Below are positions 53,130-60,954 of a stretch of 64,000 nt of DNA, piece after piece. The stretch is from Massilia norwichensis. Its GTDB lineage: Bacteria; Pseudomonadota; Gammaproteobacteria; Burkholderiales; Burkholderiaceae_D. How positions within the stretch are numbered: position 1 is the first letter of the stretch; every line of letters starts with the position of its first letter. The stretch covers positions 62,001-126,000 of the forward strand of contig NZ_JANUGX010000002.1 of assembly GCF_024753245.1 (NCBI RefSeq), written 5' to 3'. A program made the translations under genes and the position numbers. The notes below the pieces were generated by a model. The model did no database searches, was not told the DNA's origin, and saw nothing but the letters and a program-made list of their open reading frames with translations.

Positions 53130-53451
53130 GGCGCACGCGCTCGCCGCCGACGGCCACCATGCAGGTGGTGCCGTGCAGCTTGCGGCCGCCGGAGGTCGAA
53201 CAATCCGCGCTGACACGCTTGCCCTGGTAATTGCCGGCAAACGCGCCGTCGCCATGGATCAGCGAAACGTGCTCGTCGATCACCTTGTTTTCGTTCACGA
53301 AGATCTTGACGCTGGTACTGTCGACCAGTTCGCCGCGGATTTGCAGCTGGCCGTCGGCACTGACATAACGACTTTCGGTAGCAGGCGTAAACATGGCGCA
53401 GCCCGACAGCAATGCGCCCATGCAGGTGATGAATGTGAATTTATGTGACAT
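53119..53451 (-). CDS. small lipoprotein, unknown
   Basis: A 110-residue predicted lipoprotein (ITCMGALLSGC lipobox) with a beta-rich body containing RYVSADGQLQIRGELVDSTSVKIFVNENKVIDEHV and two Cys near the end (SADCSTSGG, GTTCMVAV). No family recognised. Its last 11 bases overlap the 3' end of the hybrid kinase gene on the opposite strand. Confidence 0.7.
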   Translation of the reverse strand: MSHKFTFITCMGALLSGCAMFTPATESRYVSADGQLQIRGELVDSTSVKIFVNENKVIDEHVSLIHGDGAFAGNYQGKRVSADCSTSGGRKLHGTTCMVAVGGERVRLSL

Positions 53452-53648
53452 TTTTCCGAGTTTTTGACAATTTATTTTGGTATTCTTATTGAGTATCGAA
53501 TACTAAACCGAATTGACTAAAAAAAACTCTCACATTGTCACGCTCGATGTTGTATTTAGGCACTGTTAAAAGCCAAATGGCAATATGTATAAAATTTCCT
53601 CAATGCAACTGTTAGTCACTTTAGCTGGAATGTAAAATATTGAACAAC

Positions 53649-54038
53649 ATGCATGCTGTGCCCCTCCGCATTCCCGCCCAAGCCGACCTGCGCGCCGTCC
53701 TGGCCAGCCTGCCTGCCCAGCACGGCGTCGAGGCGGCTTTCGTCCTGCAGGGCATCGGCAGCCTGAGCGTGGCGCAGATCCGCTTCGCCGGCGCGCCCGC
53801 ATGCACGGAACTGCGCGGCGACCTCGAAATCCTGAGCCTGGGCGGCTCGCTGTCGCCGGATGGACCGCACCTGCACATCGCGGTGTCGGATGCGTCGGGA
53901 CGGGTGACTGGAGGGCATATGGGGCCGGGATGCGTGGTGCGCACCACGGCCGAGGTGATGGTGCTGCTGCTGCCCGGCCACCGCTTCAGCCGGGAGCATG
54001 ACCCGGCGACCGGGTTCAAGGAATTATTTGTGCGCTAA
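53649..54038 (+). CDS. PPC/DUF296 domain protein
   Basis: A 129-residue single-domain PPC (DUF296) protein. The family blocks are clear: AAFVLQGIGSLSVAQIRFAG, LEILSLGGSLSPDGPHLHI and VSDASGRVTGGHMGPGCVV, including the metal-binding-like His pair. In plants the fold pairs with AT-hooks, but bacterial stand-alone members have no proven role. Start ATG 53649; an in-frame TTG at 53640 is possible. The 15-base 3' overlap with the convergent GAF kinase gene is notable. Confidence 0.9.
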   Translation: MHAVPLRIPAQADLRAVLASLPAQHGVEAAFVLQGIGSLSVAQIRFAGAPACTELRGDLEILSLGGSLSPDGPHLHIAVSDASGRVTGGHMGPGCVVRTTAEVMVLLLPGHRFSREHDPATGFKELFVR

Positions 54039-55970
54039 TGCCTTGCGCGGAAAGCGCAGGTAGTACTGCAGGCCCTTGCCCGGGCTGCTTTCCACGCGCA
54101 GCGAACCGCCCAGCGCGCCCGTGACCAGGTTGTAGAGGATGTGGGCGCCCAGGCCGCTGCCGCCGCTGCCGCGTCGGGTCGTGAAGAAGGGATCGAACAG
54201 CTTGGCCAGCGTATCGGCGTCCATGCCGGCGCCGTCGTCGCCATATTCGAAGGCGACCATATCATCGTCCTCCAGGCGCGCGCGGATCGTGATGTTGCCC
54301 GGCTGCTCGCGCTCGAAACCGTGCACCAGCGAGTTGACCACCATGTTGGTGAGGATCTGCGAGACCGCACCCGGAAAGCTGTTCACTTCCAGGTCGGCCG
54401 GGCAGTCCACCGCCACCTTGACCGGCCTGCCCTTCAGCTTGGGCTGCAGCGAGAGCAGGACCTCGCCCACGTACTTGCACAGGTTGAAGTTGCGGATATT
54501 GTCCGAGGACTGGTCCACCGCCACCTGCTTGAAGCTGCGTACCAGGGCCGCGGCACGCTGGGTGTTGGTGGTCATGATGCGCAGCGACTGGTCGATCACG
54601 TCGAAGAAACCGTTCAGGCTCTCCTCCGTCATCTCGCCGGCCGCCAGCTCTTCCTTGGTCAGCTTGAGTTCCTGCACCAGGTGGCTGGTGGCGGTCACGC
54701 AGATGCCCAGCGGGGTATTGATCTCGTGGGCGACGCCGGCCACCATCTGGCCGAGCGAAGCCAGCTTTTCCTGGCGCACCAGTTCCGACTGCGCCTCCTG
54801 CAGCTGGGTGAGCGCCTGGTTCAGCGCCGCGTTCTGCTTTTCCAGGCTTTCCTTGGTCTTGCGGATCGCACGGTCGGCCTCCATGCGGGCGATCGCCACC
54901 GCGACGTGGCTGGCGATGAAGGCCAGCAGGTCGAGATCGGCCTTGGTATACACGATGGCCGGGTCGTAGCTCTGCACGACCAGCACGCCATAAGCCTTGT
55001 CGTGTACCAGCATCGGCGCGCCGGCCCAGCTGGCAACGTCGATGTTGCCGAGCGGCTCCTTGACCTTGCCGGCGGCGCGCAGGCGCGCAATGCTGCCGGC
55101 GTCATGCAGCTGCGCCTGGCGGGTCTGCAGCACATAGGACACCATGCCGGCACCCAGCGGGAAGCGCTGGTTGGGCGCGTAGCTGTCCTTTTCGTCGGCA
55201 TAGTAGGGAACGCTGAGTTCCTTGCTGTCCGGATGGGTCAGCGCGATCAGGAAATTCTTCGCCACCATCAGCTCGCCGATGATGCGGTGCAGGCTGGCGG
55301 CCAGCCCGTCGCTGCCCTTGGCGGAGGCGGACAGGTCGGCGATCTGGTACAGCGCATGCTGGATCTGCTCGGCGCGGCGGCGCTCGGCCACTTCGCGCGC
55401 CAGCGCCGCGGTGCGTTCCTGCACGGCGCGCTCGAGGCGGTCCATGCTCTGCAGACCCTGCAGCGCATTCGAGACGCTGTTCGCGATCAGCGCGAACAGG
55501 GCCTGGTCTTCCTCGCTGTAGGTGTGTTCGGGCAGGTAGCTCTGGATCACGATGGCGCCCAGCACCTCGTGCTGCTGGTCGAGCAAAGGGCAGCCCATCC
55601 AGTGCTCGGCGACGCTGCCGGCGCCCCAGGTGTTGCCGTTCTCGCGTGCCCGCTCTTCGTCGGCCGTCATCGACAGTGCCTGCTTGTTGAGCATCACCCA
55701 GGCGGTCGGCGACTGCTCGGGCGAGGCCAGCGTCACGCGGGCCTGCGGGCTCGGGCCCTCGTCGACGGTATCGACGAAGTACACGAAGCGCACGGTATTG
55801 TCCTCACGCTCGGCCAGGGCCACATAGAAATTTTCCGCATACATGATGCGGCCCAGCGCGCGGTGCACGGCGCCGATGAATTCGGTGATATCGGTGCAGC
55901 TGGCCGACAGCTGCCCGATTTCGAGCAGCATGGCCTGCACCGCTTCAAGGCGCGCAAGACGGTCTTTCAT
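54024..55970 (-). CDS. cytosolic GAF-domain sensor histidine kinase
   Basis: Soluble kinase of 648 residues with no membrane segment: GAF 1 (about 20-175), a coiled-coil linker (about 175-205), GAF 2 (about 205-365), another coiled coil, HisKA with the H-box VAHEINTPLG (His415) and HATPase (NMVVNSLVHGF, GDDGAGM, GGSGLGAHI). Such kinases sense a cytoplasmic small molecule or redox state. No response regulator is adjacent. Monocistronic, and separate from the HD-GYP/hybrid kinase pair. Confidence 0.9.
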   Translation of the reverse strand: MKDRLARLEAVQAMLLEIGQLSASCTDITEFIGAVHRALGRIMYAENFYVALAEREDNTVRFVYFVDTVDEGPSPQARVTLASPEQSPTAWVMLNKQALSMTADEERARENGNTWGAGSVAEHWMGCPLLDQQHEVLGAIVIQSYLPEHTYSEEDQALFALIANSVSNALQGLQSMDRLERAVQERTAALAREVAERRRAEQIQHALYQIADLSASAKGSDGLAASLHRIIGELMVAKNFLIALTHPDSKELSVPYYADEKDSYAPNQRFPLGAGMVSYVLQTRQAQLHDAGSIARLRAAGKVKEPLGNIDVASWAGAPMLVHDKAYGVLVVQSYDPAIVYTKADLDLLAFIASHVAVAIARMEADRAIRKTKESLEKQNAALNQALTQLQEAQSELVRQEKLASLGQMVAGVAHEINTPLGICVTATSHLVQELKLTKEELAAGEMTEESLNGFFDVIDQSLRIMTTNTQRAAALVRSFKQVAVDQSSDNIRNFNLCKYVGEVLLSLQPKLKGRPVKVAVDCPADLEVNSFPGAVSQILTNMVVNSLVHGFEREQPGNITIRARLEDDDMVAFEYGDDGAGMDADTLAKLFDPFFTTRRGSGGSGLGAHILYNLVTGALGGSLRVESSPGKGLQYYLRFPRKALAHK

Positions 55971-56035
55971 CGATCCCCCTAGAACACAAAATAGTGCGTC
56001 GGGGAAATATTAGCAGCTGGCGCGCCGACTTTACA

Positions 56036-56536
56036 TCAATTTCCGCGCGGGGCGCGGAAATCGTTCTCCACCCAGGCCAGCGCGGAGGCCGGCGACAGTT
56101 TGAAGTCCGCTGCCACCCGCACCTGCGCCACCTGCTCGCCCATCTCGTCGATGGCGGCCAGCATGGCATACGGATTGTCTTCGTCCGGCACGATGTCGAG
56201 CGTGACTTTCAGCTCGCCGTCAGCGGTCGAGACCACGGTGCTCTTGTGCAGCTTCGCATGCAGCGCCTGCTCGTGGCGGCGCAGCACTTCGTGCGCCGTC
56301 TTGACCAGCGTGTTGAAAGCGTTCACGTCGAGCGGCTTCGGGTTCTTCTTGTCGCGGCCCATCGTCCACGGACCGACCAGGGCCGGCTCGGCCTCGCCTT
56401 CCTTGTACATGGCGACGGCCCAGCCTTCGTCATCTTCGTTCTTGATGACGCGCGCGGTCCAGCCGTTGTCCTGCCACAGCCGGGCTTCCTGTACCGGCGT
56501 GTCATCGTCGTGTTGATCTGGTGCTTCGTCGTTCAT
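56036..56536 (-). CDS. conserved hypothetical protein, no domain recognised
   Basis: A 166-residue soluble protein beginning MNDEAPDQHDDDTPVQEARLWQDNGWTARVIKNEDDEGWAVAMY. It has an N-terminal beta-like module (LWQDNGWTARV to PALVGPWTMGRDKK) followed by a helix and a C-terminal beta-sheet-like part ending FRAPRGN. Acidic overall. The start at 56536 is the first ATG after an unsupported extension; I see no operon partner and assign no function. Confidence 0.68.
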   Translation of the reverse strand: MNDEAPDQHDDDTPVQEARLWQDNGWTARVIKNEDDEGWAVAMYKEGEAEPALVGPWTMGRDKKNPKPLDVNAFNTLVKTAHEVLRRHEQALHAKLHKSTVVSTADGELKVTLDIVPDEDNPYAMLAAIDEMGEQVAQVRVAADFKLSPASALAWVENDFRAPRGN

Positions 56537-56631
56537 GTCGTCCAATCTTAACCAGGGGCAGGGTCGCCCAAAGGTCAGATCATAGGAAATTCCAGCGCTC
56601 CGGACAAGCACCACACAGGGTGTATTTGCGG

Positions 56632-56787
56632 CTACATGCGCAGATCCGGCCTGCGGGGCGGGACGATGGGCGGCCCAGGGGGATTGCTGCGCGGGTCGAT
56701 CGCCGGATTCGGGATCTGCCGGTTGAACGGATTGATGATAATCGGTGGGATGGCCGGTGGCGCCGAGGGCGGATAAATGAAATGCAT
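56632..56787 (-). CDS. 51-residue proline-rich small protein
   Basis: ATG at 56787 with a very strong AGGAGG 6 bases upstream; 51 codons encoding MHFIYPPSAPPAIPPII and NPPGPPIVPPRRPDLRM, about one-third proline, with no signal peptide or cysteine. The ribosome binding site argues for a real gene. Family and function unknown. Confidence 0.62.
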   Translation of the reverse strand: MHFIYPPSAPPAIPPIIINPFNRQIPNPAIDPRSNPPGPPIVPPRRPDLRM

Positions 56788-57016
56788 ACGAGTCCTCCTG
56801 CGACAGAGCAGGCTGTCAGTATAGACGGCGTGCCGGTCATTGCAAGGCTTGATTCTCGCCAATTCCTTCAGCCGTTCGTCGGCTGCCTGCGCATACCTGG
56901 CCCCTCAAAATTGCAGCCTGTCGCATGCCGATGGAGGGCCGCTGCCGATACAGATACATTGAAACCATGCCGGCAAGGACATCACTTCAAAAACATTGAA
57001 CTACACGAGGACCATC

Positions 57017-57394
57017 ATGAAAAAGCCCGCTTTGTTCGTCATCGCATTCCTGTTCGCGCTGCTGCTGTGGAACGTCTTCGCCTACGGCACCGGCCCTGTC
57101 GTCAACATCGACGGCGACGAGATCGACGGGCCGCTCGGCGCCCTGCTGGCGGTGCTGTTCGCGGGCGGCGGCACCCTGATCGCGGCGCTGGTCATGGTCG
57201 TGGTGGGCGTGGTGCTGGCGGTGGTGTTCGCGGGCGTCGGCATCATCCTGATCGGCGGCCTGGGAATCGGCGCCGTGGTGCTGGCGCTGGCGGTCTCGCC
57301 GCTGCTGCTGCCCCTGCTGCTGCCGCTGGCGCTGATCTGGTACATGGTGGGGCGTTCGCGTAAGAATCGCATGTTGCGCGAGCATGCGGTTTGA
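57017..57394 (+). CDS. small glycine/valine-rich inner-membrane protein
   Basis: A 125-residue membrane protein: N-terminal helix (KKPALFVIAFLFALLLWNVFAYG), a loop with VVNIDGDEIDGPLG, then a long hydrophobic Gly/Val/Leu stretch that could form two or three helices, ending in a basic tail KNRMLREHAV. The start at 57017 has GAGGA upstream. Resembles uncharacterised small membrane proteins; no function assigned. Confidence 0.7.
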   Translation: MKKPALFVIAFLFALLLWNVFAYGTGPVVNIDGDEIDGPLGALLAVLFAGGGTLIAALVMVVVGVVLAVVFAGVGIILIGGLGIGAVVLALAVSPLLLPLLLPLALIWYMVGRSRKNRMLREHAV

Positions 57395-57406
57395 ACCGGT
57401 TGCACT

Positions 57407-57436
57407 CGTAGGGTGGGCACCCCGTGCCCACGCGCA
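57407..57436. repeat. REP family B, left copy
   Basis: Begins C-GTAG then GGTGGGCACCCCGTGCCCAC and CGCA. The internal dyad folds GTGGGCAC(C)/(G)GTGCCCAC. Starts 12 bases after the stop of the small membrane-protein gene. Confidence 0.8.
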
Positions 57437-57487
57437 CATTTGATTCGTATCGCCGTCCGATGCTGACACGGCGATACGATCGCCGCC

Positions 57488-58024
57488 ATGCCCTACTACC
57501 GACGCACCCGCACCGGCAATACCTTCTTCTTCACGATCGTGTCCTACAATCGGCGCCCAATTCTATGCACCGATACCATCCGCCGATCACTCCGGACTGC
57601 TCTCGAAAACCTCCGTATCACCCGGCCGTTCTCGATCGACGCCTGGGTACTGCTCCCCGATCATCTACATTGCATCTGGACCTTGCCTGATGGAGACTGC
57701 GATTTCTCGACGCGTTGGTCACTGATAAAGCGTTCGGTGTCGCGCTTTTCCTCGGAAGTCACGCTCGATCCGGCCCTCCGTAGCGCGTCCTCATGCAAGC
57801 GTCGCGAATCGACAATCTGGCAGCGCCGGTTCTGGGAACATCAAATCCGGGACGAACTGGATTTCGAGCGGCATGCCGATTACATCCATTTCAATCCAGT
57901 GAAGCACGGGCATGTAAAGCGTGTGAGCGATTGGCCGTATTCGACATTTCACCGTTATGTACGGGACGGTTTGTACACCTCGGATTGGGGCGGAGAAAGC
58001 GTCGTGGATCTCGATCGTGAGTAG
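57488..58024 (+). CDS. REP-associated tyrosine transposase (RAYT, IS200/TnpA-like)
   Basis: A 178-residue Y1/HUH-family transposase-like protein: start YYRRTRTGNTFFFTIVSYNRRP, HUH motif in LPDHLHCIWTLP, then WQRRFWEHQIRDELDFERHADYIHFNPVKHGHV, the RAYT C-terminal block. RAYTs bind and process REP hairpins and are usually domesticated, not freely mobile. The frame looks intact. The flanking REPs at equal distance from both ends support the call. Confidence 0.9.
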   Translation: MPYYRRTRTGNTFFFTIVSYNRRPILCTDTIRRSLRTALENLRITRPFSIDAWVLLPDHLHCIWTLPDGDCDFSTRWSLIKRSVSRFSSEVTLDPALRSASSCKRRESTIWQRRFWEHQIRDELDFERHADYIHFNPVKHGHVKRVSDWPYSTFHRYVRDGLYTSDWGGESVVDLDRE

Positions 58025-58075
58025 CTGGTGCGGAGCCCCGTGTACACGTAGACATGACGTTGCGTTGTCCCGGCA

Positions 58076-58105
58076 TGCGCGTGGGCACGGGGTGCCCACC
58101 CTACG
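58076..58105. repeat. REP family B, right copy (inverted)
   Basis: Exact reverse complement of the left copy over 30 bases, ending CTACG. Lies about 60 bases from the stop of the convergent queC gene. Confidence 0.8.
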
Positions 58106-58166
58106 GCCGTTCCCGCACCTCGGCGAGCGCCAGGCGCATGCCATCCCCCGTTGAAACCCGCGCGGC

Positions 58167-58880
58167 TCAGGCGCCTGCGCGCTCCGCCGCGTACTGCTCG
58201 TAACCGCGCGCACGCAGTGCGCAGGCCGGGCAGGTGCCGCAGCCGTGGCCCCAGGCGTGGGCGGCGCCGCGCTCGCCCAGGTAGCAGGTGTGGGTGTCGA
58301 AGCGGATCAGGTCGACCAGCGCCTGGCCGCCGCACTGCTCCGCCAGTTCCCAGGTCTGCTTCTTGTCGATCCACATCAGCGGCGTCTCGACCTTGGTGCG
58401 CGTGGCCATGCCCAGGTTGAGGGCGACCTGCAGCGCCTTCATGGTGTCGTCGCGGCAGTCCGGGTAGCCCGAGAAATCGGTCTCGCACATGCCGCCCACC
58501 AGCACGTTCAGGCCGCGGCGGTAGGCCACCGTCGCCGCCACCATCATGAACAGCAGGTTGCGGCCCGGTACGAAGGTGTTCGGCAAGCCGTTGGCCTGCA
58601 TCTGGATCTCGACATTGCTGGTCAGCGCGGTGTCAGAAATCTTCGAGATCAGGCCCAGGTCGATCATGTGGTCCTCGCCCAGGCGGCGATCCCATTCCGG
58701 CGACAGCGCGCGCATCTTCGACAGCACGGTCGGGCGCACCTCCAGCTCGATCGCATGGCGCTGGCCGTAGTCGAAGCCGATGGTTTCCACGCGCTCGTAG
58801 CGTTGCAGGGCCCAGGCGAGGCAGGTGGTGGAGTCTTGGCCGCCGCTGAACAGGACGAGCGCGGTATCAGCTTGATGCAT
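58167..58880 (-). CDS. queC: 7-cyano-7-deazaguanine synthase
   Basis: QueC, 237 residues, making preQ0 from carboxy-deazaguanine in queuosine (or deazapurine-DNA) synthesis. PP-loop [16 protein letters not shown], family block [10 protein letters not shown] and METxxM-like region, and the C-terminal zinc site [22 protein letters not shown]. Complete length. It stands alone; no queD, queE or queF lies in the window. Divergent from tamA with 85 bases between. Confidence 0.95.
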   Translation of the reverse strand: MHQADTALVLFSGGQDSTTCLAWALQRYERVETIGFDYGQRHAIELEVRPTVLSKMRALSPEWDRRLGEDHMIDLGLISKISDTALTSNVEIQMQANGLPNTFVPGRNLLFMMVAATVAYRRGLNVLVGGMCETDFSGYPDCRDDTMKALQVALNLGMATRTKVETPLMWIDKKQTWELAEQCGGQALVDLIRFDTHTCYLGERGAAHAWGHGCGTCPACALRARGYEQYAAERAGA

Positions 58881-58965
58881 GTTGATATTCCTGAATTAAA
58901 GCGTCCGCCGCCACTTTTGACATTCCGTTAAGATGTGGCCGGCAGAGAGAGAGAAATGGAGAGAC

Positions 58966-60954
58966 ATGTTGCCCGCACGACCCGACCACGTTGAGACCAT
59001 TGCGTCGGCGCGACCACGGATTTTGGCACAAATCGTGCTGGCCGTGAACGCGCTGTGCGCCTCCGTGGGCGCCGCAGCACAGTCTCCCGCGCAGACGCAG
59101 GCGCAGGACCCGGTCCCGGCGCCGACCACCAGCAAGGACCAGACCCAGAAAGAGCTGCAGGAACAGGAGCGCGCCCCTGCCACCCCGCTGCCGGTGGAAG
59201 CGCCGGAACAGCGCGCGGTCCGCTATGAGGTGCGCATCGATGCGCCGCGCAACCTGCGTGAACTGCTCGAAAACAACCTCGACCTGATGCGCTGGCGCGG
59301 CAATCCGCGCGTCGACCTCGAACAGCTGCAGCGCCTGGTGCGCAGGGCCCCGGAAGAAGCCAGGACCCTGGTCGCCACCGAAGGCTACTACACGCCCAAG
59401 ATCTCGAGCGGGCTCGATACGGCCGGCGCCACGCCGGTCGCGCGCGTGATCGTCGATCCGGGCGAGCCCACGACGGTCGGCGACATCAACATCGAATTGC
59501 GCGGCTTCGCCTCCTTCGATGCGAACCAGCAGGCGACGGCCTTCGATGCCGCCGGCCTGCGCAGCCGCTGGAGCCTGCCGGTCGGCTCTCGCTTCCGCAC
59601 CGCCGACTGGGAATCGGCCAAGCGCGGCATGGTGCGCGAGATCACCCAGTCGCGCTTTCCGCGTGCCCAGCTGCTCGACTCCACCGCGATCGTCGATCCG
59701 GACAAGCACAGTGCCGCGCTGAAGGTCGTCATCAACAGCGGACCGGACGTGCGTTTCGGCGAGCTGCGCATCGAAGGCCTGCAGCGTTATTCGCCGTCGA
59801 TCATCCGCAACCTGAACCAGATCGACCCCGGCGAAGAATACAGCCAGGCCGCATTGCAGGCCCTGCAGGGGCGACTGCAGGAGACCGGTTATTTCAGCAC
59901 CGTCGAAGTCAGCCTCGACATGTCCTCGGCCCTGCAGGAACAGGTCAGTGAACTGAACCAGGGCGATGGCGCCAAAGCGGAAGCGCCGAGAGGCCCGGTG
60001 ACCATGCCGGTGCTGGTGCGCGTTACCGAGAACAAGCGCAAGAACGTGTCGGTCGGTGTCGGCTTCTCGACCAATACCGGGGCCCGCGCCCAGGCCGAGT
60101 ACGACGACCTGAACGTGTTCGGCAAGCGCATGAAGAGCAACATCCTGTACGAGCAGCTGCACCAGCGGGCGGGCGCCGATTTCTACTGGCCGACCACCTC
60201 CAACGGCTACAGCAACAGCGTCGGCGCCGGCTACGACCGCGAAGACGTGCGCGGCCAGATCACCCGCACCACCAGCGTCCACGCCACCCGCGCCTGGGGC
60301 TCGCCGACGCTGGAGAAGAGCCTGCGCCTGGAAGCGCTCACCGAACAGGTCACCATCGACAACCTGCCGGCCTCGCGCGCCAACGCCCTGCCGCTGACCT
60401 TCTCGATCACCAAGCGCCAGCTCGACAGCCTGGTGAACCCGAGCCGCGGCTACATCGCCAACCTGCAGCTGGGTGCGGCGCCGCTGCCGATCCTGACCGA
60501 CGAGCCCTTCGTGCGCGCCTACGTGCGCGGCCTGATGTACAAGCCGCTCGGCCCGTCGGGCACCCTGATCCTGCGCGGCGAGTTCGGCGCGGTCGGCTCG
60601 AAGGACAAGGACAAGGTGCCGTCGACCTTCCTGTTCCGCGCCGGCGGCGACCAGTCGGTGCGCGGCTACGGCTACCAGCAGCTGGGCATCCCGGTCGGCA
60701 GCGCCATCGCGCCCGGCCGCTACCTGTTCACTGCCAGCACCGAATACGATTACTGGTTCAAGCCGCCCTGGGGCGCGGCCGTGTTCGTCGACGCCGGCAA
60801 TGCCGCCGACAACTTCAAGGACCTCAAACCCAAGGTCGGCTACGGCGTCGGCGCGCGCTGGCGCAGCCCGGTCGGCCCGATCGCGGTCGACGTCGCCTAT
60901 GGCAAGGCGGTGCACAAGGTCCGTCTGCACTTCTCACTTGGATTTACTTTCTGA
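58966..60954 (+). CDS. tamA: translocation and assembly module subunit TamA (Omp85 family)
   Basis: Outer-membrane Omp85 protein of 662 residues, the barrel half of the TAM complex. A long N-terminus (signal ALCASVGAAAQS, then a Gln/Pro-rich linker) is followed by three POTRA domains (about 75-320, with YEVRIDAPRNLRELLENN and VNVxxG-like blocks) and a 16-strand barrel with the conserved FLFRAGGDQSVRGYGYQQLG motif, ending in FSLGFTF. GGAGAG precedes the ATG at 58966. Its stop overlaps the tamB ATG (TGATG). Confidence 0.93.
   Translation: MLPARPDHVETIASARPRILAQIVLAVNALCASVGAAAQSPAQTQAQDPVPAPTTSKDQTQKELQEQERAPATPLPVEAPEQRAVRYEVRIDAPRNLRELLENNLDLMRWRGNPRVDLEQLQRLVRRAPEEARTLVATEGYYTPKISSGLDTAGATPVARVIVDPGEPTTVGDINIELRGFASFDANQQATAFDAAGLRSRWSLPVGSRFRTADWESAKRGMVREITQSRFPRAQLLDSTAIVDPDKHSAALKVVINSGPDVRFGELRIEGLQRYSPSIIRNLNQIDPGEEYSQAALQALQGRLQETGYFSTVEVSLDMSSALQEQVSELNQGDGAKAEAPRGPVTMPVLVRVTENKRKNVSVGVGFSTNTGARAQAEYDDLNVFGKRMKSNILYEQLHQRAGADFYWPTTSNGYSNSVGAGYDREDVRGQITRTTSVHATRAWGSPTLEKSLRLEALTEQVTIDNLPASRANALPLTFSITKRQLDSLVNPSRGYIANLQLGAAPLPILTDEPFVRAYVRGLMYKPLGPSGTLILRGEFGAVGSKDKDKVPSTFLFRAGGDQSVRGYGYQQLGIPVGSAIAPGRYLFTASTEYDYWFKPPWGAAVFVDAGNAADNFKDLKPKVGYGVGARWRSPVGPIAVDVAYGKAVHKVRLHFSLGFTF

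Larger units (their letters stand above)
57407..58105. mobile_element. REP-RAYT unit with perfect 30-bp inverted REPs
   Basis: A 537-base RAYT gene is framed by two identical 30-base repeats in inverted orientation (57407-57436 and 58076-58105). Each holds a hairpin core (GGGTGGGCACC...GTGCCCACG) behind a GTAG tetranucleotide, the usual REP signature read by RAYT proteins. The gene sits 51 bases from both ends. Confidence 0.82.

Noticed and set aside
50919..53255. 778-codon minus-strand frame opposite the hybrid kinase
   Set aside because: Shadow frame with no domain; the plus-strand product has all kinase motifs.
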